Source of the DNA: Verrucomicrobiota bacterium
Lineage (GTDB): Bacteria; Auribacterota; JABMQX01; JAFGEW01
NCBI GenBank assembly: GCA_016931415.1
Contig: JAFGEW010000029.1
Location: forward strand, 1 to 64,000
DNA length: 64,000 nt
Direction of reading: 5' to 3'
Numbering within the stretch: position 1 is the first letter of the stretch; each line of letters begins with the position of its first letter. The translations under genes and the position numbers were made by a program. The notes below the pieces were generated by a model. It saw only the letters and a list, made by a program, of their open reading frames with translations. It ran no database searches and was not told where the DNA came from. This document shows positions 28,593 through 37,958 of this stretch, piece after piece.

Positions 28593-31500
28593 CTACTCGG
28601 CAACTGGCGCGTCTGTGCCGGTGTCGGTCGTTTCCGCGTCCTCTGAGACGTCCGGTTCGGTCGGCGTGTCCGCGTTGGCCGCCGACCCCGGCTCGTCGGG
28701 CGCGCCGGGCGATTCCTCGAGGTGGGCTCCGTACTGGTCAATGAGCTTCTTCGCCTCGGCCGCATCGTAGAGGTTGAGCGTCAACTCGGTGTCATCGAGC
28801 ACGTTCCGGAGCAGGGCGACGCCGCCTTTGTAGTCGCCCTCGGCGATCAGGAGCGCGGCGTATCTAAACTGGGCCGTGCCATCGTTGGGAAAGCCGAGGT
28901 AGGCACGTTCAAGAAGGGCACGCGCCCGCCTGATGTTCTTGTTGATCTTGAGCTCGGCCCAGCCGTAGGCGGCACTGGCTTGGATCTCGCGGTCGGGAAC
29001 GCGGGCGAAGACGCCCCGGAGGTTCGCCGCATACCCAAGCGCCTTAGCGGCCGCCTCTGAGGTCTCAAGCTCCACCCAAGCTTGGAACGAGGCTGCGGCA
29101 AGTGGTTCGATGAGCTGAAGGTTCCAGAGGTTCTGCTGGCGTTGGGCCTGATCCCGGAGGATGAAAATGGCGCGCTGGTCGCCGGCGAGGGCTCTCTCCC
29201 GCTCGGAAACACTGCTGCTCAGGCCCGTCTGGAGCGTCGCGTAGGCGAGTTCGATATCTTCCAGCGCCTTGACTGGCTCGCCAAGCTCGTAAAGGGCCGT
29301 GCCGCGCGCAAGGAGATAGGCGGACAGCTCCATGTAGCTCAGCTTAGCGCGGTCCTCGCTTGAGATCTCGATGGCGAGCACATCGGCGAAACGCTTCTCC
29401 CGGTCTGCCAACTGCGCCTTGCGCACAAGGAGGCGAGGAGTCGTTCCATGGTCCCGCTCGATCTCATCCAAGAGCGAGCGAGCCGTATCCAGGTCCGGTT
29501 GCTGCGGGTCGAACGCCCGTTCGACCAAGTAGAGCATGGCGTCCAACGCCAGCGTCTCGTGCTCGCGGGCATACCGGCGGACGAAATCGACCATGCTGCC
29601 GGGCATCCCCGCCGCCGTGTACAGACCATCGATGACCCGGAACATGGCGCCCATCTCCTGCGCGTTGGTCACCTGGTCCGCATTCACGTACTCGTCGATG
29701 GTGGACATCGCCTCGTCAAGCCGATTGGTGGACGCGTAGAGCGCGGCCAGATCCCTCTTCGCGTCCGATAGTCTGGGATCGAGCGCTATGGCCTGCCGGT
29801 AACTCGCCTCGGCCACCTCGTAGTTGCGCAGCCGGAAGTTCGCCCGGCCGATCGCGTAATGGGCCATAGCCTTGTTCTTGTCGTCGGCGGTGGGGTCGGC
29901 CTCCATCGCGGCCAGCGCGCGTTGCACATCCATGAGCCCCACAACGAGTTCCTGGATCGAGGTCTCGCCCTGTCGCCCGAGGACCATGGCGCCTCGATAC
30001 AGGAGGTTCTGGTCGCCCTTCGGGTCAACCAGGGCTCTGAAGCCATAGAAGCCGTAGGTATACTGCTGACTGGCTCGGGCCTCGCGGTAGTTCTGGACGA
30101 ACTTGTCCAGCAGCTCGGCGTCGCGCACAAGCCCATACTGGGACATGATGAGAAACGCCCTGACATAAGTCTTGCGCTGCTCGAGCTCGGCCGGTTCGAT
30201 GCCTGCCCATGCCTGCTTCGCGTACAGCGTGACCTGGTTGTCGAGCTGGAGTTCGGTCCGGTTGAGGCGGTCCTTGAGCTCGGTGTCCTCTTCCCTGGGC
30301 GGCTCTTGCGCGGCATAGAGAATCAGCAGGTTGCGGATCGCCGAGTAGCTCATGTCGTAGAGATCCAAGGCTTTCTCGTAGAACTGAGTGGCCGTGTCGA
30401 CGCCGGCGTACTTGTGGCAGTAGACGCCGAAGTCGTTGGCCAGTTTCGACGCACGGAGCAGGTAGGGCTGCACCGCCGGGGGCCACTTGTCCACCGGCCG
30501 TGGCTCGAGTGCGTTGAGACGAAGCTTGCCCCAGAGATCAAGACCGGAGGCCACCATCTCCTCCTCCGGCGGACTCGCGAAGCCCCCGCGCGCCACCAGG
30601 CGGTACACGAGCCCCTGTGGCACCAGCTCGGAGCTGGAGACGATCTGCGCGCTCCTGTGATCGAACCGGTCGCGGTCCGCGGTGACAAGCACGTTGCGAG
30701 ATGCGCGAGTCCTGTCATCGCGCGCCGCGTACTCCATGTAGCGCAGGGCCGCTTCGGTGGTCGACAGGTCGGGACTACGCGCGGGATCTGTCTGGGCGTC
30801 TCTCGGGCCGATGGGCTGCCCGTACAACTCGACGCGCAGATACTCGTTCTTGTCCAGGTAGCGGGTGTCGAGCGCAAGGGCCCCGGCCACATCGACGATC
30901 TGCACCTTGGACGCCATCTCCGCCGAGATTCGGTTCTGGTGAACGTAGCGCAGCAGGCTGCCCCAGTTGTCGTAGACGAGAATGACGGCGTTCTGTTCCG
31001 TGCTCGCGTCGGCCGCGGCGGCCGTGGCGCTCGTGATCGTGTCGTTCGCGAAATCCTCGAGGAGCGTGAAGCCTTTCAGACCGCTTCGGTCAACCTGCAT
31101 GTGCTTGACCAGGTTGGCCGCCGGCAGTACGAGCATGATGGCGACCAGCACGGCGTAGGCCGGCCTCGAGTACGTGCGCCGACCGTCGGGCGACGTCGCC
31201 GACCGGCTCGTGAACAACACGACCCAATAGCCCAGCATGTAGCAGACCCAGCCGCCCACCACCACGTAGACGACGAGGAACCCCTCGCGCCCCGTTCCGC
31301 TATACGGCCCGATGACAAGATCGAACAGCGCGAGCAGGCCAAACAACGTGTAGGCAAACGCCAGGAACCGCAAGATCCCATCGGTGATGGCCGTGGCGCT
31401 GCCCATCTCCCCGCCGCGCCGCTCCGGCTTGGTGAACGTCAGGTAGAGCACCGGCGGCAGTGTCGGCAGCACGATCCCTAGGAGCCACTGGAGCGCTCCC

Positions 31501-32327
31501 CCGATACCGCCCATCGGCAGCGTCGGCCGGATCTGGTTCCAGTACCAAATCAGGTAGTCGAATACCGGCCGTGTGATCTGCAGCGGCTGCAAGAAGTACT
31601 CGGCCCGATGCGCCGCCGCGAACCCTGCCGGTGCGGAGAACAAGGCGGCCGCGAACAGGGCGGCCGATATCAGGATCGTCGCACCGAGCGTGATGAGGTC
31701 GGCATACGCCTCGCGGCACCACATGATGCTCAGCACGAGGTAGATGGGCAGCAACAAGAGCATGCTCGGGAAGTTCGCCAGCGCCACGGAATAGACGATG
31801 GCGTAGCCCATGAAGTAGCGCTTCTTGCGCGTCTCGCGGTAGCGCACCAGGAAATGCGTCACCAGCATCAACATCAGGACGTTGAGTGTATCGGTGCCCG
31901 CGGTGACCGAGGCGCGCCAGAACGTGTGCGAGAACGCCACGAGCAACGCGGCCGAGAGTGCCGCCCAGCGCGCCAAGTTCGGCTGACCGCGGTAGCGAAC
32001 CAACTCATCGCGCGTGCGGGTGTGGCCGAAGCGCGAGAACAGCCGGAAAAGCAGCCCGATCGCCGCTGCACCGCAGACGGCTGAGAACAGATTCAGGGCC
32101 CAGGCCTTGTTCGATGAGATCCACATGAGGGAGTTGCTGCTGAGGAACTGCCACACCGGATAGTCCACCGACCTGACCAGCTCGGTGTTCGTCGCCGCCA
32201 TGACCGCGTTGAGGCTCGCGCCCGGGTAGACGGTCGGACACAGCGTAATCACATAGACGGCCAGGACGCCCGCGAACACAATCCAGGCGATGTTCCGGTC
32301 CCACGACGACCCTTTCCGCGCTGCCAT
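28593..32327 (-). CDS. DUF2723 membrane protein with C-terminal TPR region
   Basis: 1244 residues. AAGGAG precedes the ATG. The first ~430 residues hold about ten membrane helices and the DUF2723 signature near the N-terminus (TLCPTVYPGASLNAVMAATN, then VDYPVWQFLSS), a PMT/GT-C glycosyltransferase-like fold. From ~600 onward, TPR repeats dominate (AIGRANFRLRNYEVAEASYR, AIALDPRLSDAKRDLAALYA). The tail is Asp/Glu/Thr-rich. DUF2723 proteins are thought to be lipid-linked sugar transferases or transporters; the fused TPR half may bind partners in the periplasm. No partner genes adjoin. Confidence 0.82.
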   Translation of the reverse strand: MAARKGSSWDRNIAWIVFAGVLAVYVITLCPTVYPGASLNAVMAATNTELVRSVDYPVWQFLSSNSLMWISSNKAWALNLFSAVCGAAAIGLLFRLFSRFGHTRTRDELVRYRGQPNLARWAALSAALLVAFSHTFWRASVTAGTDTLNVLMLMLVTHFLVRYRETRKKRYFMGYAIVYSVALANFPSMLLLLPIYLVLSIMWCREAYADLITLGATILISAALFAAALFSAPAGFAAAHRAEYFLQPLQITRPVFDYLIWYWNQIRPTLPMGGIGGALQWLLGIVLPTLPPVLYLTFTKPERRGGEMGSATAITDGILRFLAFAYTLFGLLALFDLVIGPYSGTGREGFLVVYVVVGGWVCYMLGYWVVLFTSRSATSPDGRRTYSRPAYAVLVAIMLVLPAANLVKHMQVDRSGLKGFTLLEDFANDTITSATAAAADASTEQNAVILVYDNWGSLLRYVHQNRISAEMASKVQIVDVAGALALDTRYLDKNEYLRVELYGQPIGPRDAQTDPARSPDLSTTEAALRYMEYAARDDRTRASRNVLVTADRDRFDHRSAQIVSSSELVPQGLVYRLVARGGFASPPEEEMVASGLDLWGKLRLNALEPRPVDKWPPAVQPYLLRASKLANDFGVYCHKYAGVDTATQFYEKALDLYDMSYSAIRNLLILYAAQEPPREEDTELKDRLNRTELQLDNQVTLYAKQAWAGIEPAELEQRKTYVRAFLIMSQYGLVRDAELLDKFVQNYREARASQQYTYGFYGFRALVDPKGDQNLLYRGAMVLGRQGETSIQELVVGLMDVQRALAAMEADPTADDKNKAMAHYAIGRANFRLRNYEVAEASYRQAIALDPRLSDAKRDLAALYASTNRLDEAMSTIDEYVNADQVTNAQEMGAMFRVIDGLYTAAGMPGSMVDFVRRYAREHETLALDAMLYLVERAFDPQQPDLDTARSLLDEIERDHGTTPRLLVRKAQLADREKRFADVLAIEISSEDRAKLSYMELSAYLLARGTALYELGEPVKALEDIELAYATLQTGLSSSVSERERALAGDQRAIFILRDQAQRQQNLWNLQLIEPLAAASFQAWVELETSEAAAKALGYAANLRGVFARVPDREIQASAAYGWAELKINKNIRRARALLERAYLGFPNDGTAQFRYAALLIAEGDYKGGVALLRNVLDDTELTLNLYDAAEAKKLIDQYGAHLEESPGAPDEPGSAANADTPTEPDVSEDAETTDTGTDAPVAE

Positions 32328-32523
32328 AGGATTCTCCTTGGATTGACCTCAGTCGTACGTGCCCGCGCGCTGGCGCCCGGAGTAGGCGCCGCCCCCTCGC
32401 GCCGGTTACATGGATCGCATACTAGTACGGCGCTTGCACTGCCGCAAATTGTTTCTTAGAGTCCACCGTAAGGCCGAATCCGACTCCGCCGCCCGGGATC
32501 ACCGCCCATCGGAGGACTTCCTT

Positions 32524-33291
32524 GTGACGCAAGTCATTGTGCTCGGTTCCGGCACGTCGCAGGGCGTGCCCGTCATCGGTTGCCGCTGCCCGGTGTGCAC
32601 GTCGACCGATGCGCGCAATCAGCGTTCGCGTGCGTCCGCCTCCGTCCGGTTCAATGATCGCCGTATCGTCATCGACACGGCGCCCGAGTTCCGCCTCCAG
32701 TGCGTGCGACATGGGATCGATCGGCTCGACGCGGTGCTCTTCACCCACGCGCACGCCGACCACGTCCACGGCCTTGACGACGTGCGCCAATTCAACCAGA
32801 TCCAGGGCACGCGCATCCCGTGCTACGGCAACCCGGAGACCATGGCCGACCTCGCACGGAAGTTCGACTACTTTTTCATCGAGACCCAGGCCGGCGGCGG
32901 CAAGCCCAACGTCGAGTTTATCGCCGTTGAAGGCCCGTTCGAGCTCTTCGGCCGCGAGATCGTGCCGCTGCCCGTGCTCCACGGCCGGCTGCCGGTCTAC
33001 GGCTACCGCATTGGCCCGTTTGCCTACATCACCGACGCGAGCGAAATACCGCCCGAGACGATGGCGAAGCTCGGAGGGCTCGATACGCTTGTCCTCAACG
33101 CCTTGCGCCTCGAACCTCACCCGACACACCTTAGTATCGGACAAGCAGCCGGGATCATTAGGCAGCTCGAACCCCGACATGCCTTTCTCACACACCTGAC
33201 GCACCGGCTTGACCACGCCGACACCGAGGCCCGGCTTCCCCCACCCATCCGCCTCGCCTACGATGGCCTCACCCTCGACATCCCGGACTGA
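32524..33291 (+). CDS. MBL-fold hydrolase, PhnP/phosphoribosyl cyclic phosphodiesterase-like
   Basis: 255 residues from GTG 32524, with GGAGG 8 nt upstream; the frame upstream to 32410 lacks support. Opens with VIVLGSGTSQGVPVIGCRCP, the PhnP-type N-terminus with paired Cys, then the metallo-beta-lactamase motif THAHADHVHGLDD (~75-87), later His ligands in LPVLHGRLPVYGYR and FLTHLTHRLDH. Cleaves cyclic phosphodiesters using two metals. No phn genes are near, so the role may be general phosphodiesterase. Confidence 0.87.
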   Translation: MTQVIVLGSGTSQGVPVIGCRCPVCTSTDARNQRSRASASVRFNDRRIVIDTAPEFRLQCVRHGIDRLDAVLFTHAHADHVHGLDDVRQFNQIQGTRIPCYGNPETMADLARKFDYFFIETQAGGGKPNVEFIAVEGPFELFGREIVPLPVLHGRLPVYGYRIGPFAYITDASEIPPETMAKLGGLDTLVLNALRLEPHPTHLSIGQAAGIIRQLEPRHAFLTHLTHRLDHADTEARLPPPIRLAYDGLTLDIPD

Positions 33292-33378
33292 GAACGAGCG
33301 ACCGCCTCTGACCAGTGCCTCTCCCAATTCCTGGATGATGCGCGGGCGTGCGTGACCGGCGAGGGCTCGGGTTCTCGC

Positions 33379-33795
33379 TCAGACAAGGACCTTGCGCACG
33401 AGGTTGAGCAGGGTCTCGATATGGTAGGGCTTCTGGAGAAAGCCGACGGCGCCGAGGCCGATGGCCTCCTGGACGCGGTCGTCAACGTCGTAGCCGCTCG
33501 AGATGATGACGCGCACGTCGGGGTTGGTTTCCCGCAGACGCTGGAACGTCTCCTTGCCGTCGCAGTTGGGCAGGACCATGTCGAGGATGACGAGGTCGAC
33601 AGGATGCTCGATGCGCTCCTGTTCACGCGCCTCGTCCATGAGTCGCCGGTAGGTCTCGACGGCTTCCTGGCCGTCCTTCGCGGTAATGACGTCGAAATCG
33701 AGGCCGGTGAGCAGATCGGACACCAGGCTCCGTACCGGCTCCTGATCGTCAACGATCATGATTGTGGCTTTTCTCTGGTCTGCCGCGTCGGTCAT
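33379..33795 (-). CDS. Single-domain response regulator (CheY-like)
   Basis: 138 residues, one receiver domain: acidic pocket MIVDDQEP, phospho-Asp in DLVILDMVLP (~73), Ser/Thr switch in VIISSGYD and conserved Lys in FLQKPYH. There is no output domain and no kinase next to it, so it acts through protein partners or a phosphorelay. It lies between the MBL gene and the epimerase gene. Confidence 0.9.
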   Translation of the reverse strand: MTDAADQRKATIMIVDDQEPVRSLVSDLLTGLDFDVITAKDGQEAVETYRRLMDEAREQERIEHPVDLVILDMVLPNCDGKETFQRLRETNPDVRVIISSGYDVDDRVQEAIGLGAVGFLQKPYHIETLLNLVRKVLV

Positions 33796-33890
33796 GGTCG
33801 CTCGTCCTCGACAAGTCAGATGCCGTGCAGTAGCCCGCTGCGTGACCCGCGTCGGATACTACCAGCGCTGTGGGACCGCGTCAACTCCCA

Positions 33891-34844
33891 TCAGGCCTCT
33901 TCTTTATAGCGTTGTGTGAAAAACTCGACCGTCTTGGCCAGGCCGTCGTTGAGCGACCACTCGGGCCGGAAACCGAGCACCCTCTGGGCTTTCGAAATGT
34001 CGGCGAATGAGTGTCGCACGTCGCCCGCACGTGGTGGCGTATGGTGCGGCTCCACCGTCGCCGCCCCAACGAGATCGCGGATCAGCCGGAACAGGTCGAG
34101 CACGGTAATCTGCTGGTGGCAGGCGATGTTGAAGACCTGGCCCAGCGCTTCGCTTGGCGCCTCGCAGGCGATCAGATTGGCATGCACCACGTTGGCGACG
34201 TACGTGAAGTCGCGCGTCTGCAGGCCGTCGCCGTGGATGTCGGGCGCGGTGCCCTGCGCGAGGCACGCGATGAACTTCGGCACGACGGCAGCGTACGTCG
34301 AGGCCGGATCCTGCCGCGGCCCGAAAACGTTGAAGTAGCGCAGAACGACCGTCTCGAACCCGTAGAGCTGAGTGAACATCCGGCAGTAGTGCTCGCCGAT
34401 GAGCTTGCTCGCCGCGTAGGGCGACAGCGGGATCGTCGCCATGTCTTCACGCTTCGGCAACGTCGGCGTATCACCGTAGACCGATGAGGACGATGAGAAC
34501 ACGAGCCGCTTCACTCCGGCGTCGCGCGCGGCGAGCAGCAGGTTCAGCGTGCCTGTCACGTTCGCTTCGTTCGTCGTGAGCGGGTCATCGACTGAACGTG
34601 GCACGGACGGCACGGCGCCCAAGTGGAGCACGAAGGCCACCCCCCCGACAGCGCGGCGCACGTCGTCAGGATTGCGCAAGTCGCCCTCGACCAGATCGAT
34701 CCGATCGGCGAACGGCGCGATGTTTGCCCGTCTGCCCGAAGAGAAGTTGTCGAACACGCGCACGCTCTTGCCCAGGCCGAGGAGTGCTTCGACTGCGTTC
34801 GAGCCGATGAACCCGGCCCCGCCGGTGACGAGATAATCGACCAT
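33891..34844 (-). CDS. NAD-dependent sugar-nucleotide epimerase/dehydratase (extended SDR)
   Basis: 317 residues. NAD-binding loop TGGAGFIGSNAVEALL at the N-terminus, catalytic YAASK (~Tyr150) with SSSSVYGD upstream, and the substrate region RYFNVFGPRQDP. Closest in layout to UDP-glucose/UDP-N-acetylglucosamine 4-epimerases; the exact sugar is not fixed by motif. Follows thiE on the same strand by 9 nt, so probably co-transcribed. Confidence 0.88.
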   Translation of the reverse strand: MVDYLVTGGAGFIGSNAVEALLGLGKSVRVFDNFSSGRRANIAPFADRIDLVEGDLRNPDDVRRAVGGVAFVLHLGAVPSVPRSVDDPLTTNEANVTGTLNLLLAARDAGVKRLVFSSSSSVYGDTPTLPKREDMATIPLSPYAASKLIGEHYCRMFTQLYGFETVVLRYFNVFGPRQDPASTYAAVVPKFIACLAQGTAPDIHGDGLQTRDFTYVANVVHANLIACEAPSEALGQVFNIACHQQITVLDLFRLIRDLVGAATVEPHHTPPRAGDVRHSFADISKAQRVLGFRPEWSLNDGLAKTVEFFTQRYKEEA

Positions 34845-34853
34845 GGCTGCTCC

Positions 34854-35582
34854 CTATTCCGTGGTGCACCGCCGCCGGCGCTTGATGTGTCGCATAAGCG
34901 AGCGCACGTGGTGTGTGATATCAGACGCGTTGAGGATGTCCGAGACGATTGCCACGCCGTCCGCCCCGCGCGCAAACACCTCGTCGAGGTTCCGCAAGGT
35001 GATCCCGCCGATGGCGATCAGCGGCAGCTCGACGCTCTTGCGCACCTCGGCAAGCAGGTCGAGGCCGACGACCGCGTACTCGGGCTTGGTCATCGTGGCA
35101 AAAATGGCACCCACGGCAAGGTAGTCGATCGGCTGCGCGGCGCCCTTGAGCGCCTCATCGAGCGAGTGGCTCGACCGGCCGATGAGCATCTCCTCGCCCA
35201 CGACACGGCGGCACGCGCTCACGGGTAGATCGTTCACGCCGACGTGCACGCCGTCGGCGCCGACCGCAACAGCGATGTCCGGGTAATCGTTCACGACGAA
35301 CAGCACATCGGCCTTCCTGAGCATCGGCCTGAGCCGCTTGCAGGCCCGATAGACGTCGCCCGGCTCGGACACCTTGTCACGATACTGGATGAGGCGCGCA
35401 CCGCCGGCAATCATCGCTTCCGCAACGGCAATGGGACTGCGCCGCCCGATCAGCTCGCGGTCAATGATGCAGTACAGGCCCGCGCTGCGCAGGCCTGCGA
35501 GACGCAGGTCCGCCTCGCGCTTGGTGCGGGAGGCGGGGCTGTGACCCCGGCGGACACGGCAACTGCGACAGACGGTGGTCAC
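34854..35582 (-). CDS. thiE: Thiamine-phosphate synthase
   Basis: 242 residues if GTG 35582 is used; this is one nt after the stop of the acyl-CoA synthetase gene, which suggests coupled translation. Residues ~40 on match ThiE: GLYCIIDRELIG, ARLIQYRDK, VNDYPDIAVAVGADGVHVG, GAIFATMTKPEY and IAIGGIT. It condenses the pyrimidine and thiazole phosphates to thiamine phosphate. The first ~35 residues are not part of the family, so a start farther in is possible. No other thi genes here. Confidence 0.85.
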   Translation of the reverse strand: MTTVCRSCRVRRGHSPASRTKREADLRLAGLRSAGLYCIIDRELIGRRSPIAVAEAMIAGGARLIQYRDKVSEPGDVYRACKRLRPMLRKADVLFVVNDYPDIAVAVGADGVHVGVNDLPVSACRRVVGEEMLIGRSSHSLDEALKGAAQPIDYLAVGAIFATMTKPEYAVVGLDLLAEVRKSVELPLIAIGGITLRNLDEVFARGADGVAIVSDILNASDITHHVRSLMRHIKRRRRCTTE

Positions 35583-35583
35583 G

Positions 35584-37098
35584 TTATGACACGGCCCCAA
35601 GCTGACGTTTGAGGATCTTGCCCGTCGGCGTGCGTGGGAAGTCGCCGACGAACCGGAACTGCCGCGGGACCTTGTAGGCAGCCAACCGCGACTTGAGGTA
35701 CTGAACGAACTCGGCGGGCCGCCCTTCCTCGCCCTCGGCGAGGCGCACGTAGGCGACGGGCACTTCGTCCATCGATTCGTCGCGCATCCCGATGACGGCG
35801 GCCTCGACGACTTTCGGGTGGTGATGGAGCGCTTCCTCAATCTCGCGCGGGTAGATATTCATCCCCTTCGAGATGATAAGGTCCTTCTTACGGTCGAGGA
35901 TGAACAGGTAGCCGTCGTCGTCCATGCGCGCGATGTCGCCCGTGTGAAGCCAGCCGTTGCGCAGCGTGGCGGCCGTCTCGTCAGACCGGTTGTAGTAGCC
36001 GCGCATCACGTTCGGGCCCCGTACGACGAGTTCGCCCGGTTCGCCACACGGCACTTCGTTATCTTCATCGTCAAAGACCTTCACCTCAACGCCGGGCAAC
36101 GGCACGCCAATCGAGCGTACCTTGCGCACGCCGTCGTACGGGTTGAGCGCCACCACCGGCGCCGCCTCGCTCAGCCCATAGCCCTCGAGCAGCGGCACGG
36201 GGAACCGGGTCTCGAACGCCGCAAGCGTCGCTTCGGCCAGCGGGGCCGAGCCGGAGATGCACATCCGCAGCCGCGTCTGCGCGAGCATGTCGGTCGGCAG
36301 ATCGGCCTTGCAGAAGGCAACGTAGAGCGCGGGCATGCCGGCAAAGATCGTTGGCCCGTCGGTGACCAAGGCGCGAGCGAGCTTCTCGAGCGGCCGGACC
36401 GATTCAAGCAGCACGATCGTGCAGCCGGTAGCGATCGGCAGCAGCACGTTGACCGTGAGCGAGAACGAATGGAACATCGGCAGCGCGAGCAGGAACGAGT
36501 CGCCGGGAACCAGGTGGATCGCCCGGCAGCAGCTCGCGATGTTGCCCAGGAAGTTGGCGTGCGACAGCATGGCCGCCTTCGACTTGCCCGTCGTGCCCGA
36601 CGTGTAGAGGAAGATCGCGTCGCACTCGTCGGCCACGTCAACGCCGAGGCTCTCGTCGCTTTGGTCCGCAACGAGCGAATCGCGCGTAAGGACGCCTTCG
36701 CCCTGGCCGTCAAGAACGACAACGTGATCGAGGTCAAGTGCTTGCCCGCGCAACGCCGCCACCACCGGCAGAAAGTCGCTCGATACGACGAGCACCTTGA
36801 CGCCGCAGTCGTTGAGGATGAAGGCGATCTCGGGCGGCGTGAGGAACACGTTGATCGGCACGACCGTCGCACCGAGTGCGAGCGTGCCGTAGAGCGCCTC
36901 GATGAACAGCGGCGAGTTCTTGGCAAGCAGCCCGACACGGTCGCCGGGTCCGAGGCCCGTCGCGTCGCGCAAGCCATGGGCAAAGCGGTTGGCGCGCCGG
37001 TCCATCTCGGCGAACGAGATCGACGCGCCTTCGAACTTCACGCAGGCCTTGTCAGGGAAACGACGGGCGCTTTCCTCAAGTGTCGCCTTGAGACTCAT
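35584..37098 (-). CDS. Long-chain acyl-CoA synthetase-type AMP-binding enzyme
   Basis: 504 residues from ATG 37098 (the longer frame overlaps the neighbouring gene). Adenylation motifs are intact: YTSGTTGKSKAAMLSH (~170), GYGLSEAAPV, LHTGDIARMDDDGYLFILDR, KKDLIISKGMNIYPREIEEA and the catalytic C-terminal Lys in RTPTGKILKRQL. Activates a carboxylic acid as acyl-CoA through an acyl-adenylate. The motif set fits fatty-acid ligases. First gene of a likely operon with thiE and the epimerase. Confidence 0.9.
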   Translation of the reverse strand: MSLKATLEESARRFPDKACVKFEGASISFAEMDRRANRFAHGLRDATGLGPGDRVGLLAKNSPLFIEALYGTLALGATVVPINVFLTPPEIAFILNDCGVKVLVVSSDFLPVVAALRGQALDLDHVVVLDGQGEGVLTRDSLVADQSDESLGVDVADECDAIFLYTSGTTGKSKAAMLSHANFLGNIASCCRAIHLVPGDSFLLALPMFHSFSLTVNVLLPIATGCTIVLLESVRPLEKLARALVTDGPTIFAGMPALYVAFCKADLPTDMLAQTRLRMCISGSAPLAEATLAAFETRFPVPLLEGYGLSEAAPVVALNPYDGVRKVRSIGVPLPGVEVKVFDDEDNEVPCGEPGELVVRGPNVMRGYYNRSDETAATLRNGWLHTGDIARMDDDGYLFILDRKKDLIISKGMNIYPREIEEALHHHPKVVEAAVIGMRDESMDEVPVAYVRLAEGEEGRPAEFVQYLKSRLAAYKVPRQFRFVGDFPRTPTGKILKRQLGAVS

Positions 37099-37147
37099 CG
37101 CGGGCCCCCGATGCTCTTCCACGGAGTTCTCTGCGCGGCACGAGCGG

Positions 37148-37768
37148 TCACTCGGGCGTGGCCTCGGCAGGCGGTTGACCACCGGTCGCGGCTCCGCTGG
37201 CAGCGCTCCACAGGCTGGATTGCCTCTGCGCAACGACGGCGCCGCCGGCAATGATCTGGATCTGCCAGCGGTTCACCGCGCCCTGCCTGCGGTAGTTGGC
37301 GCCGCGGTTGTTGTAGGCAATGCGGTGGCGGCCGGGCTGAAGGCCGGTGTACGATTCTTCGATAACAACCGGCTCCATGTCGCGCAGGCGGAATAGCTCG
37401 ATGCGAGCCGTGGCCGCCGCGCCGGGCGCGCCCGTGTACTTCCACGAGAACACGATCCGCTCGCCCTGCTGGTCGGCCCTGAGGTCCTTCTGGCCATCGT
37501 CCATGCGGCCGACCTCGCGCGAATCGTCGTAGAGCGAAGCTTGGCCGAAGGCCGAGAGCTGCTTGGGCTGGCGTAGCACGCGCGTGATGGCGAAGTCGTC
37601 GCTGTTGAACTCCTGCGCGACCGGGCCGGTGCGTGTTCCTTCCGGCGTGAAGTCGATCCGGCTCATGTCAGGCATCGCGCTCGGGCCGCAGCCGACAACA
37701 CCTCCGATGAACATGGCGGCAAGCAGGCCGGCGAAGCCGCGGGCCTTACTCGTTCCTCGTGCCAACAT
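37148..37768 (-). CDS. Lipoprotein of unknown function
   Basis: 206 residues with a lipoprotein signal: hydrophobic GFAGLLAAMFIGGVV then Cys in VVGCGPS. The mature part looks beta-rich (ERIVFSWKYTGAP, AATARIELFRLRDMEPVVIE, GRHRIAYNNRG), an immunoglobulin-like chain, with a Pro/Ala-rich tail. No recognised domain. Ends 50 nt before the acyl-CoA synthetase start on the same strand. Confidence 0.72.
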   Translation of the reverse strand: MLARGTSKARGFAGLLAAMFIGGVVGCGPSAMPDMSRIDFTPEGTRTGPVAQEFNSDDFAITRVLRQPKQLSAFGQASLYDDSREVGRMDDGQKDLRADQQGERIVFSWKYTGAPGAAATARIELFRLRDMEPVVIEESYTGLQPGRHRIAYNNRGANYRRQGAVNRWQIQIIAGGAVVAQRQSSLWSAASGAATGGQPPAEATPE

Positions 37769-37887
37769 CCGTATCCCCTCCCGCAGTCGGCCGGGCCTCC
37801 GGCCTGATGATGGAAAAACGAAACCTGCTGCGCGATTCTAGGAAGGTTCGGGGGCCAGAGCAAGCCGATTCTCGCCGGAGGCCGGTA

Positions 37888-37908
37888 GCATGGGCATCCT
37901 GCCCATGC
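37888..37908. repeat. GGGCAnnnTGCCC-type palindrome
   Basis: GCATGGGCA TCC TGCCCATGC, a 9-bp stem in a gene gap. A second one (CCTGAGGGCAAGATGCCCTC) is at 49182-49204; both neighbour GGGACGCC text, suggesting one dispersed family. Confidence 0.6.
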
Positions 37909-37958
37909 GCCACCGGGACGCCAATCAACACGCACGCGCCGGATCGAACCACGCGTTT

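Noticed and set aside
29859-31481. 540-codon plus-strand frame
   Set aside because: Antisense to the DUF2723-TPR gene.
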